Origin: Desulfobacteraceae bacterium
GTDB taxonomy: Bacteria; Desulfobacterota; Desulfobacteria; Desulfobacterales; Desulfobacteraceae
Assembly (NCBI GenBank): GCA_016744295.1
Contig: JADGEQ010000004.1
Location: 62,001 to 126,000, forward strand
Length of the DNA stretch: 64,000 nt
Reading direction: 5' to 3'
The notes under the pieces are model-generated. The model did not search any database. It was not told the origin of the DNA and worked only from the letters and a program-made list of their open reading frames with translations. The translations under genes were made by a program, and so were the position numbers. Positions 48,056 through 56,856 of this stretch are shown one piece after another (the stretch's first letter is position 1; each line of letters begins with the position of its first letter).

Positions 48056-48934
48056 TTACCTGAACCGAAGTTGTTGGAGATGGCAGATAAGTGCCTTCAT
48101 GGACGGCCGTAATTCAGATTTGGGTTTTAGATAGACACAGATCTGATCCGCCAGCACATCCAGATTGGAAAATAAAGGCGTCAATGTCCCTTTCTCAAGG
48201 TATTCCAATACCGTATACCTGGGTACAAACCCTACCCCGGATGAGGCCAGGCAGGCTTCTATTATCCCCCGGATATGATTTATTTTTGTGATGCGGCCAA
48301 AGAGGATTTGTTGTTCTCTGGGCAGTGCATTGACAAAGTTTTGCCACCAGGTCATCTCCTTGTCCAAAGACAGCAGATTGCACCGTTCAAGGTCTTCCAC
48401 GGTTTTGATTTTTTGCTCCGCTATATACGCATCTGTAGCGATCACCACATATTCCTCTTGAAGCAGTGGAATGCAGATCAATCCTGGTCTGTTGTGGGGT
48501 TTGCAGTCAACGATGATATCAAGGGTATCATCCAGCAGGGGACGCAGCAGGCTGTGGCTTAAGGTATAGTCAATATGGATACGGGGGTGCTGTTCCAGAA
48601 ACGAGGCCAATTGCCGGATCACCACACTGATCCCGAACTCTACGGTGGCACCTAATTTGATCTGTTCGGAAATGTTTGCAGGATCCCTAAGAATTGCCTT
48701 TGTTTTTTCCACCTCTGCAAAAATAGTCTGACAACTTTTAAACAGCACCCGGCCCTCAGGGGTCAGGGCAAATCCGTTTTTTCGCTTTTTTGTCAGCGCC
48801 ATATCAAGGCTTGATTCCAGGACCTTGATGGCATGGCTCACCGCAGACTGGGTCACAAACAATTTTTCAGCACATTTGGAATAATTTCGGGTCTGGCCCA
48901 GGGTGTAAAAAGTTTTTAATTTGTTAAGATCCAT
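48056..48934 (-). CDS. LysR-family transcriptional regulator
   Basis: The 292-residue protein has the LysR N-terminal winged helix (MDLNKLKTFYTLGQTRNYSK, SQSAVSHAIKVLE-like region) and a C-terminal effector-binding domain. It is divergent from the P5C dehydrogenase gene, with 149 bases between start codons, which is the classic LysR arrangement, so it most likely controls that gene, perhaps in response to proline or glutamate semialdehyde (inference). Confidence 0.9.
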   Translation of the reverse strand: MDLNKLKTFYTLGQTRNYSKCAEKLFVTQSAVSHAIKVLESSLDMALTKKRKNGFALTPEGRVLFKSCQTIFAEVEKTKAILRDPANISEQIKLGATVEFGISVVIRQLASFLEQHPRIHIDYTLSHSLLRPLLDDTLDIIVDCKPHNRPGLICIPLLQEEYVVIATDAYIAEQKIKTVEDLERCNLLSLDKEMTWWQNFVNALPREQQILFGRITKINHIRGIIEACLASSGVGFVPRYTVLEYLEKGTLTPLFSNLDVLADQICVYLKPKSELRPSMKALICHLQQLRFR

Positions 48935-48964
48935 GCTTCTTGCCTTTTATTATCGCCTTATGAA

Positions 48965-49009
48965 AATATTTCAAAAATAAAATGAATATTATGAATTTCA
49001 CTTATATAA
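48965..49009. promoter_or_regulatory. probable LysR operator and pruA promoter region
   Basis: AATATTTCA and TGAATATT lie as a near-perfect inverted repeat with a 9-base spacer, followed by a direct repeat of ATGAAT and a TATAAC element. The position between the divergent genes fits a LysR site. The exact boundaries are uncertain. Confidence 0.4.
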
Positions 49010-49083
49010 CATTAATCTGGTATGGAGAACAGACAAATCCGGTCACACGGGTTAACCCCACTAACTTTTCCAAGGAGTAAGCA

Positions 49084-50715
49084 ATGACCAACGGCATCTA
49101 TACCATCCAGTGTCCCAAAAACGAATCCGTACTGTCTTATCTTCCCGGCAGCAAAGAAAAAGCAGCATTGAAAAAGAAGATAAGAGCCATGAAAAAAGAA
49201 CCGATTGATATTCCTTTGATCATCAACGGAGAAGAAATCAGAACGGGGAACACAAAGGAGTGCATTATCCCCCACAACCACAAACATGTTTTGGCCACCT
49301 ATCACATGGCAGGGCCCAAAGAGGTAAGGATGGCCATTGATAGCGCTGTTTCAGCCCAAAAAGAATGGGCTGCCATGTCCTGGGACCATCGGCTGGCCAT
49401 ATTTCTCAAGGCGGCTGAATTGATTTCAGGTCCCTGGCGGGACACCCTGAATGCCGCGACCATGCTGGGACAAAGCAAGACCGCCCATGAAGCGGATGCG
49501 GATGCCGCCTGTGAACTCATGGATTTTTTCAGGTATAATGCCTATTTTGTACGGAAAATTTTGCAAGAGCAGCCCAAGGGTATCCAGGGGGTTCAGAACC
49601 GGATGGAGTACCGCCCTCTGGAGGGTTTTGTCTTTGCTGTGACCCCGTTTAATTTTACGGCCATTGGCGGCAATTTGCCTAGCTCCCCTGCCATGGCAGG
49701 TAACACAGCGATTTGGAAACCTGCTTCCAGCGCCGTGTACTCCAATTATTTTGTCATGCGCCTGCTCCAGGATGCAGGACTGCCAGCCGGAGTCATCAAT
49801 TTTCTTCCCGGCCAGGGCAGGGTTGTGGGTCCCATGATCATGGAAGACAGAATGCTTGCCGGGGTCCATTTCACAGGTTCCACCGCCACCTTCAATAACC
49901 TGTGGCGGTATATGGGACAACACCTGGAAACCTATAAGAGCTATCCCAGAATTGTCGGTGAAACCGGGGGAAAAGACTTCTTGTTTGCCCACGCCTCTGC
50001 CGATGCCAAAGCCGTTGCCCAGGCCATTATTAGCGGTGGATTTTCCTACCAGGGGCAAAAATGTTCTGCCACCTCACGGGTGTATCTGCCCGAATCTCTC
50101 TGGCCCGACATTAAAAATATTCTTGAAGCGGAGCTTGCCGATGTAAGGGCTGGGGATGTGGAAGATTTCACAAACTATATGGGTGCGGTCATTGACAGAT
50201 CCGCCTTCGATAGTATCAAGGCCTATATCGATTATGCAAAAGGATCGGACAAGGCAACGATCATATACGGGGGAAACTGCGATGATTCAACCGGGTATTT
50301 CATCGATCCCACGGTAATTCTTACCAAAGATCCGAAATTTAAAACCATGGAAGAAGAAATTTTTGGCCCGGTGGTCACCATCCATGTATATGCTGACAAA
50401 GCATTTTCCACCACCCTGGATCTTTGCGAATCAACTTCCGATTATGCCCTGACCGGTGCTGTCTTTGCCCGGGACAGACAGGCCATTGCCCGGATTGAAA
50501 GTTGTCTTGCCTATTCAGCAGGCAATCTTTACATCAACGACAAAACCACGGGGGCCTTTGTGGGCCTGCAACCCTTTGGCGGCGGCAGGGGATCCGGCAC
50601 CAATGAAAAGGTCGGCAGCAAACAGAATATCTCAAGATGGATGAGCCCCAGGACCATTAAGGAAAATTTTAATCCCAACCTTGAATGGCGGCTGGGGTTG
50701 ATGGAAGAGGAATAA
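49084..50715 (+). CDS. pruA: L-glutamate gamma-semialdehyde (P5C) dehydrogenase, ALDH4 type
   Basis: The enzyme oxidises glutamate semialdehyde to glutamate in proline breakdown. The 543-residue protein is the monofunctional form: VTPFNFTAIGGNLPS, GETGGKDFLF with the general-base Glu, catalytic Cys in GQKCSATSR, and a C-terminal GGGRGSGTNEK. Length and these motifs match ALDH4A1-type enzymes of animals rather than the bacterial PutA fusion. No proline dehydrogenase gene lies next to it. It is divergent from the LysR regulator, with CAAGGAG before the ATG. Confidence 0.92.
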   Translation: MTNGIYTIQCPKNESVLSYLPGSKEKAALKKKIRAMKKEPIDIPLIINGEEIRTGNTKECIIPHNHKHVLATYHMAGPKEVRMAIDSAVSAQKEWAAMSWDHRLAIFLKAAELISGPWRDTLNAATMLGQSKTAHEADADAACELMDFFRYNAYFVRKILQEQPKGIQGVQNRMEYRPLEGFVFAVTPFNFTAIGGNLPSSPAMAGNTAIWKPASSAVYSNYFVMRLLQDAGLPAGVINFLPGQGRVVGPMIMEDRMLAGVHFTGSTATFNNLWRYMGQHLETYKSYPRIVGETGGKDFLFAHASADAKAVAQAIISGGFSYQGQKCSATSRVYLPESLWPDIKNILEAELADVRAGDVEDFTNYMGAVIDRSAFDSIKAYIDYAKGSDKATIIYGGNCDDSTGYFIDPTVILTKDPKFKTMEEEIFGPVVTIHVYADKAFSTTLDLCESTSDYALTGAVFARDRQAIARIESCLAYSAGNLYINDKTTGAFVGLQPFGGGRGSGTNEKVGSKQNISRWMSPRTIKENFNPNLEWRLGLMEEE

Positions 50716-50829
50716 TTCAAGCCTCCCGGAGACAAGCGCCTCACCCAATGCACCGTGGGGCGTTCAATTTTGATGACAGGCAGATACATTGGGATCACAA
50801 ATCATATAACAACGCAGCTTGAGCAGATT

Positions 50830-51549
50830 TCACCTCAGGACAGTCGTGTCTGCAGCACCTTCCACAATGACTTTCAGCTCCTGCATCTCTTCCGGGGAAA
50901 AAAAGTGGTGATCTTCTTTTAGAAAATCGGGATCCAGAACCTGGACATTCTGGGAGCATTTTTGTAATACATAGCGTTGGGCGCCTTTTACCATCACTGC
51001 AATCTCCCCCATGATTTTTTTCGTGATAAAGGGCCGGGCGCAGGTGGTACGAAATTCATAGGCAGGGGCTTGATCACGTATCAGTTCAATACTGTCATGG
51101 ATTTTCTCCACATCAAAATTGCCTTTGATCACCAGGGGATAGTTGGGCAGGCTGGTTTTTATATCCATGGCCACATAATCCAGGAGTTGTTTGTCCAGAA
51201 GATCTTCTAGAATATGGGGCCGGGTGCCGTTGCTGTCCAGCTTGATCTTGTATCCCATCTTGCGAACCTGTTGACAAAATTCCATAAGATCCGGCTGCAG
51301 GGTGGGTTCGCCACCGGTGATTGCGACTCCCTGAAGCTGGTCTCTGCGTTTTTCAAGGAACGAAAAAATTTGATCCGGATCATAAATATTTTGTGCAGGG
51401 GAACTGCCGGCCCTTTTTACGGGGCCGGCAGCAAGGTCTGGATTGTGGCAATAGGGGCAGATAAAATTACAGCCCGAGGTAAAGACCACACATGCAATGG
51501 TCCCTGGAAAATCGATCAGGGAATTTTTTTGAAATCCACCAATGTGCAT
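50830..51549 (-). CDS. nrdG: anaerobic ribonucleotide reductase activating protein
   Basis: NrdG is a radical SAM enzyme that puts the glycyl radical on NrdD. The 239-residue protein has the CNFICPYC cluster motif (Cys27, Cys31, Cys34) and AITGGEPTLQPDL. It starts 12 bases downstream of the nrdD stop codon and shares its transcript. It is the longer, deltaproteobacterial-type activase. Confidence 0.92.
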   Translation of the reverse strand: MHIGGFQKNSLIDFPGTIACVVFTSGCNFICPYCHNPDLAAGPVKRAGSSPAQNIYDPDQIFSFLEKRRDQLQGVAITGGEPTLQPDLMEFCQQVRKMGYKIKLDSNGTRPHILEDLLDKQLLDYVAMDIKTSLPNYPLVIKGNFDVEKIHDSIELIRDQAPAYEFRTTCARPFITKKIMGEIAVMVKGAQRYVLQKCSQNVQVLDPDFLKEDHHFFSPEEMQELKVIVEGAADTTVLR

Positions 51550-51560
51550 TTGGGTCCTTT

Positions 51561-53660
51561 CTATGCCACGTTATAGGTATTATAAGTTTTGCGCATGCAG
51601 AATTCTGTCTGTTTTCCATTGTTCCATTGTCCCACCGGGCGAAGATATCCCACCACCCTGGAATAGATTTCTGTCTCTGAATCACACGTATCACAGTGTT
51701 CATGCTCCCCGGAAATATACCCATGGGAGGGGCAGACACTAAAGGTTGGCGTCAGGGTAAAATAGGGCAGTTTGAAACTGGAAGATACCTTGTTAACCAT
51801 CTGTTTGACAATCTCTATGTCTTCCACCTCTTCCCCCAGGAACAGATGCTGGACCGTACCGCCGGTGTATTTGGTCTGGAGATTGTCCTGGAGTTCCAGG
51901 GCTTCAAACAAATCATCGGTATAATTGACCGGTAAATGGGTGGAATTGGTATAGAAGGGATCCTTGCCATTTTGGAACTCTTCTTCATTGGCACAGATAA
52001 TATTTTTAAATTTTTTCTTGTCCATGTTGGCAAAACGATAGGTGGTGCCTTCGGCCGGGGTTGCTTCCAGGTTGAAGATTTCATCGGTCTCCACCTGTAA
52101 TGCTTCGATGCGCATGCGTATATGGTCCATGGCCCGGACGGCAAGGGCCTGTCCTTTCTCCGAGGCAATGCCTTCCCCTATAAAGTTGACACAGGCCTCG
52201 TTCATGCCCAGAATACCGATGGTGGAAAAATGATTGCGCCAGTAAACCCCTGTGCTTTCCTTGATTTTTCGTAAATAAAATTTGGAATAGGGATAGAGAT
52301 CGCCGTTGGTGAATTTTTCAAGGATTTTTCGTTTAATGCTCAGGGAGTCTGCTGAAATCCGGATGAGTTGGTCCAGACGGGCCATAAAATCTGCTTCATC
52401 CGTTGCCTGGTAACCGATCCTGGGCAGGTTCAGGGTGACAACCCCAATGGAACCGGTCAGGGGGTTGGCACCAAACAGTCCGCCCCCTCTTTTGCGAAGT
52501 TCCCGGTTGTCCAGTCTCAACCGGCAGCACATGGATCTTGCATCCTCGGGGTCCATGTCCGAATTAACAAAGTTGGAAAAATAGGGAATGCCGTATTTGC
52601 CCGTCATTTTCCAGATGTTTTCCAGGTTGGGGTTGCCCCAGTCAAAATCTTCGGTGATATTATAGGTGGGAATGGGAAATGTGAATACCCTTCCCTTGGC
52701 ATCCCCTTCCATCATAACCTCTGCAAAGGCGGAATTGAGTATGTCCATCTCTTCCTGGTAATATGCGTAGGTCTTTTCCTGGTATTGGCCGCCAATCATC
52801 ACCGGGGAATCTTTCAGGGTGGAGGGCACAATCAGGTCCATGGTGATATTGGTAAAAGGGGTTTGGAATCCGACCCGGGTGGGTATATTGATGTTAAATA
52901 TGAATTCCTGGAGCGCCTGCTTAACCTCTTTATAAGTGAGCTGATCTTCCTGGATAAAAGGTGCCAGCAGGGTATCAAAATTTGACATGGCCTGGGCGCC
53001 GGCAGCCTCTCCCTGGAGGGTATAGAAAAAATTGACAATCTGGCCCAGGGCGCTTCTGAAATGTTTTGGCGGAGCTGATTCCACCTTGCCGGCCACCCCT
53101 TTGAACCCTTCGGACAGCAGGTCCTGGAGATCCCATCCCACGCAATAGACCGACAGCAGGCTCAGGTCGTGGATATGGATATCACCCGCATAATGGGCAT
53201 CCCTGACTTCCGGGGGATAAACCCTGTTGAGCCAGTATTCTGCAGTAATGTCCGATGAAATATGATTGTTGAGTCCCTGGAGGGAATAGCTCATGTTGCT
53301 GTTCTCTTTGACCTTCCAGTCCATCCGGCTGATATAGGACTCCATGAGGTCCACATTTTCATCAATGGCAATTTTTCGAATTTGGTTGTGCTGTTCCCGA
53401 TAGATGATGTATGCCTTGGCGGTCTTGTAGAACGGGGAATCCAATAGGACTCTTTCAACAATGTCCTGGATCTCTTCCACCTCGGGAATGGGTCCAAGCT
53501 GGAGGTCCCTTGCAAGGGTGAGAATTTTTAATGTCAGTTTTTTTGCATCTCTTCCATTAAATTCTCCTGTTACCTCACCTGATTTTACCAAAGCACTTGT
53601 TATCTTTGTTGAATCAAATTCAGCTACCCGTCCGTCACGTTTTTTAATTTGCTCAAACAT
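51561..53660 (-). CDS. nrdD: anaerobic (class III) ribonucleoside-triphosphate reductase
   Basis: NrdD makes dNTPs without oxygen. The 699-residue protein has an N-terminal ATP-cone (IKKRDGRVAEFDSTKI, about 1-90), the glycyl-radical catalytic core, a C-terminal zinc site (CPSHGYISGEHEHCDTC) and the radical glycine in RVVGYLRPVG. The operon nrdD-nrdG is complete. Two NrdR boxes upstream show repression by NrdR, which senses dATP/ATP. Confidence 0.95.
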   Translation of the reverse strand: MFEQIKKRDGRVAEFDSTKITSALVKSGEVTGEFNGRDAKKLTLKILTLARDLQLGPIPEVEEIQDIVERVLLDSPFYKTAKAYIIYREQHNQIRKIAIDENVDLMESYISRMDWKVKENSNMSYSLQGLNNHISSDITAEYWLNRVYPPEVRDAHYAGDIHIHDLSLLSVYCVGWDLQDLLSEGFKGVAGKVESAPPKHFRSALGQIVNFFYTLQGEAAGAQAMSNFDTLLAPFIQEDQLTYKEVKQALQEFIFNINIPTRVGFQTPFTNITMDLIVPSTLKDSPVMIGGQYQEKTYAYYQEEMDILNSAFAEVMMEGDAKGRVFTFPIPTYNITEDFDWGNPNLENIWKMTGKYGIPYFSNFVNSDMDPEDARSMCCRLRLDNRELRKRGGGLFGANPLTGSIGVVTLNLPRIGYQATDEADFMARLDQLIRISADSLSIKRKILEKFTNGDLYPYSKFYLRKIKESTGVYWRNHFSTIGILGMNEACVNFIGEGIASEKGQALAVRAMDHIRMRIEALQVETDEIFNLEATPAEGTTYRFANMDKKKFKNIICANEEEFQNGKDPFYTNSTHLPVNYTDDLFEALELQDNLQTKYTGGTVQHLFLGEEVEDIEIVKQMVNKVSSSFKLPYFTLTPTFSVCPSHGYISGEHEHCDTCDSETEIYSRVVGYLRPVGQWNNGKQTEFCMRKTYNTYNVA

Positions 53661-53756
53661 CTATCCACCCCTTGAAATCTAATTGAAATTGGCCTATCTT
53701 CTGTCAACAGCTTTGGAAACTCGCCTAGCGACTTTGATTGCTGAAAGGCAGATCTA

Positions 53757-53803
53757 CCGCAATATATGGGTGTTTGTCAAGAAGAAAAAGCCATATATAG
53801 TGT
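53757..53803 (-). promoter_or_regulatory. pair of NrdR boxes upstream of nrdD
   Basis: The cores CAATATATGG (53760-53769) and CCATATATAG (53791-53800) are 31 bp apart centre to centre, three helical turns, as is usual for NrdR. The second box, extended, agrees with 13 of 16 consensus positions. A TTGACA on the minus strand (53775-53780) lies between them, so bound NrdR would cover the promoter. Confidence 0.75.
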
Positions 53804-53825
53804 TTTTAACGCAAACTTAAGATGG

Positions 53826-54080
53826 ATGCAAATGCAACTTGACCAGAATCCCTTTTTTCGAAAAACCATAACCTCCTGGTATGACTCAAGCTTTGTCTGC
53901 TGGCTTTTGATCCTCTTGGTGTTCGTTGTTTTTGTTTTTGCCCTGGGAGGTGTTCTTGTGGTTTTAGGTGAGCCGGGTTTTGAAGAGCACCTCTGGTTTC
54001 CGGGGTTTTTGGCCTTTTTATCCGGCTTTTTGGTGATAAAGGTGTTTTTCCGGCTTAGAACAAGATTCAAAAACGACTGA
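53826..54080 (+). CDS. small membrane protein, two predicted helices
   Basis: I do not recognise a family. The protein of about 84 residues has two hydrophobic helices (VCWLLILLVFVVFVFALGG and PGFLAFLSGFLVIKVFF) with a basic tail RLRTRFKND. The start at 53826 is a guess, since no clear ribosome site is present; upstream codons overlap the NrdR boxes and are unlikely to be translated. Confidence 0.5.
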   Translation: MQMQLDQNPFFRKTITSWYDSSFVCWLLILLVFVVFVFALGGVLVVLGEPGFEEHLWFPGFLAFLSGFLVIKVFFRLRTRFKND

Positions 54081-54124
54081 TTTTGTCTTTCAGCTCACAC
54101 CAACCCCTTTGGAATACCCTGGTC

Positions 54125-54700
54125 CTATCCGGTTTTTTGGGTGACAATCTCTATCAGATGATGGAGGATTTTGGCTGTAACGCCCCAGATCAGGACATCC
54201 TCATAGGGATAGTTTAGTTCCATCGCATTGGGTCTGCGTCCGGCATATCCTTTTTCTCTGTGTATCTTCGTCAGATAGGCAAAGGGAATCGAAAGTACCC
54301 GTGAGATTTCAGCCGGGTCAAATGTGATGCTGCCTTTCTTATTCCAGATACCGGTAAAGGCTTCAATATCCTTATTGTTAATGGTCTGGTAATGGCCCAG
54401 TGAGCCCATCACCCTGACATCACAACCCTGTATCCCCATCTCTTCTTCAAGTTCTCTAAGGGCAGTTTCCTGTGTGGACGTATCATTTTCATCCACATGG
54501 CCGCCGGGAAAGGCCATTTGGTTTCGCCAGGGATACCCTTCCACATCGGCTTTCTGGATAAAGAGCAATTCCAGAACCTCATTAAATGCAAACAGGGCCA
54601 TCACGCTGGTGGGTTGAAAGAGGGTGGGGTCCGGGGGAAAGGGATGGACTGCCATGTGAACGGATGAGTGAAGTCTTTCAATACAATCTTGTTGGTTCAT
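54125..54700 (-). CDS. Nudix hydrolase, CoA pyrophosphatase-like
   Basis: About 191 residues with a complete Nudix box: GGHVDENDTSTQETALRELE followed by EEMG. The metal-binding Glu residues are present. The surrounding sequence (NQMAFPGGH, PYEDVLIWGVTA) resembles the CoA/acyl-CoA pyrophosphatase group (PF00293, NudL-like). The start is set at ATG 54700, because residues upstream of it are not conserved in type and run into a hydrophobic read-through. Confidence 0.85.
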   Translation of the reverse strand: MNQQDCIERLHSSVHMAVHPFPPDPTLFQPTSVMALFAFNEVLELLFIQKADVEGYPWRNQMAFPGGHVDENDTSTQETALRELEEEMGIQGCDVRVMGSLGHYQTINNKDIEAFTGIWNKKGSITFDPAEISRVLSIPFAYLTKIHREKGYAGRRPNAMELNYPYEDVLIWGVTAKILHHLIEIVTQKTG

Positions 54701-54783
54701 AAATATTGCCTGTGTGAAATTAAATAAATAAAAAAGATACAGGGAATCCCAGGGCTTGTCAAATTGGGTGTTTTTTTGGGTGG

Positions 54784-55754
54784 TTAAAATCCCCATTTCC
54801 AGTATTTTAAAAATATTGCAAAGGTTCTCAAATCAGAGGCCTCTCTGGCCCAGGGCTTTAGGCTGGTATAAAATACAATTTCGTCCGCTTGGGTGCTGCC
54901 CAGCTTTTTGTCCTCCCCGACACGCCAGTCAAAGGCCCACCATCCCATGAAAACTTTTTCCCTGATTTTGTGACTTCCCTTTACATATCCTTTTCTGGGG
55001 CCTGCGGTTTCATAAAAGGAGGTTGTTTCATTTCCCAGGGCCAGTTTTTCCAGAGCATCAAGGGGAATCTGGCTTGTTCGGACAATAGAATGGGGCATGG
55101 CATCCTTGGGGGAAAGCCATACATCCTTGACCCTGTGGGAGCCATCTCTTAGGAGGATCATTGTTTTGACATCTTGGGGGTTTGTTTCCGGGTATGACAG
55201 GATCCCTGTAATTTTTTCGGCATATACGATTTGTTGTTTTTTTTCCACCCTTCAGGAAAGCCATATTCCGGCATGAATGAGGTTGGAATAAAGGTTAAAT
55301 AGCAGCCACAGGTGTGTACCATTGTATAAAGAAGGGGTTCCTCCCGGTGGTTAAGGGTGATCACCACGATCAGGCCTACATTACTTCCGGCCCCCAGATA
55401 AAAGGGACAAATCCGGGAGGGGATTTTTTCAAAGTGGATCCTGTAAATCAGGTTTTTATAGGATCCCCCAGGGGTTTTAAATTTCCTTGTTTCGGTGTAG
55501 ACAGTTGGGCGGGATGGGTCCACAAACACTTTTTCTTCCTGGTCATTGGTCCTCATCGCCTGGGGTGTCCCGATTCGATTATATGGTTTTTCGGCATTTT
55601 CAATGATAAAAATCGGGGCAAAGCGGGACAAAAGGGTTTGATCGTTTTTGATGGTGATCGCTTGTTGTTCCGGGAAGGTTGGTGGCTTGCCCAATGGCAT
55701 ACAGGAAGCCAGGAAACAAGTGAAAAGTATAAGGATTAAAAATTTGATTTTCAT
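54784..55754 (-). pseudogene. lipoprotein gene split by a -1 frameshift at an A8 run (possible recoding)
   Basis: The upstream frame (55158-55754) starts with a lipoprotein signal (LILFTCFLASC) and reads to FPEGWKKNNKSYM. The downstream frame (54784-55248) continues the same protein as QQIVYAEKITGIL and ends KYWKWGF. They meet at eight A residues followed by C (55244-55237 on the minus strand), which contains A-AAA-AAC in the exact zero-frame phase for a -1 shift. A shift there gives one protein of about 320 residues. Either the gene is broken, or it is decoded by slippage. I do not recognise the family. Confidence 0.65.
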
Positions 55755-55775
55755 GGGGTCAATTCATATAAAACA

Positions 55776-56645
55776 TTAGAGATTTGCATAAAATTCTCGT
55801 TCAATTTTTTTTACACGTTCTCTCCTCTTTGGGGCCAAAAAAAAGCGGTAAAGCGGATCCTCTTCAAGTGTGATATCCTGTTGAAGAACCTCCCGCTCAA
55901 GGATGGATAAAACCTCGATGGAAACATCACAGGAAGGGTAGCCTTTGTCATCCAGGGAAATCGTATCCTTGGTATTGAGTTCAACAATATTATTGATGTC
56001 CACCAGCTTTAGATCCCCTCCGGGGGTTAGTATCAGGTTGCCGATGCCTGCAAGATCTGGAATATATCCGGTAAGGGTGATCATTCTCCGAATCCCTTGG
56101 ACAAAAATTTCGACATTTTTTTTTGCCTTTTCAACCCATCGTTGGTGATTTGCCATGTTTTTTTGGGGCATGGAAACAAATAGCTCCGTTAGAGAATGGT
56201 CACCAAACAATCGCCAGGGATCCAGTATCTGCCCCTCCACATATTCCTGGAGGCCGCAGAGAAGAATCTGGTTTTTTCCCATACCGGTATAATCGGCCAA
56301 AAACTCTTCGGAAAGGGCAATGAGATCCGGCCCCAGAAATTTTAACAAAATGTTATATTTTTTGATTTCCTGGAAAATGGCCTCTTTGTTCTTAAATCGA
56401 TTTCGCAATATTCGGAACATTTTTATGGGCCTGGCCCTGGGAAACATCCGTATTCCATCACTGATTTCTCCCTGGGTCTCCTTTAGAACATCCCTGGCCA
56501 GGAGCACTTCAAAAATATGGGACCTCAGCCCGGATCTATAATATTTCCGGAACACCAGGGCTTTAGATGCCTTAATAAAATTGAGATTTTTCACCTCGCT
56601 TCCCGATAGATGGGCCTGGTCTCTAATGTCAATTGGCTGGTTCAT
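55776..56645 (-). CDS. kinase-like protein of unknown function
   Basis: The 289-residue protein has weak features of the protein-kinase/aminoglycoside-phosphotransferase fold. They are an N-terminal KALVFRKYY with a possible catalytic Lys, a central YVEGQILDPWRLFG, and a late PDLAGIGNLILTPGGDLKLVD that looks like the catalytic and metal-binding loop. The C-terminus is basic (PKRRERVKKIER). Possible lipopolysaccharide core kinase relatives; the substrate is unknown. It has no signal or membrane segment. Confidence 0.55.
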   Translation of the reverse strand: MNQPIDIRDQAHLSGSEVKNLNFIKASKALVFRKYYRSGLRSHIFEVLLARDVLKETQGEISDGIRMFPRARPIKMFRILRNRFKNKEAIFQEIKKYNILLKFLGPDLIALSEEFLADYTGMGKNQILLCGLQEYVEGQILDPWRLFGDHSLTELFVSMPQKNMANHQRWVEKAKKNVEIFVQGIRRMITLTGYIPDLAGIGNLILTPGGDLKLVDINNIVELNTKDTISLDDKGYPSCDVSIEVLSILEREVLQQDITLEEDPLYRFFLAPKRRERVKKIEREFYANL

Positions 56646-56856
56646 GATTGATCCCCAATCTTAAAAGCAATGTCTTTTGTTTATGCAAGATAGTAACAAA
56701 GAGGTGGCAACCGGTAAAGTGTACAATTTTTTATGTTTGCCTGGGTTAGTTGAATTTCATCGGCCCTGCCTTGACAATTTTGTTTTTGCCACAATTATTA
56801 TTGAAAACAAAAATAACCGATAATAGGTATAAAACATAATTGAAACAGGAGTAAAC

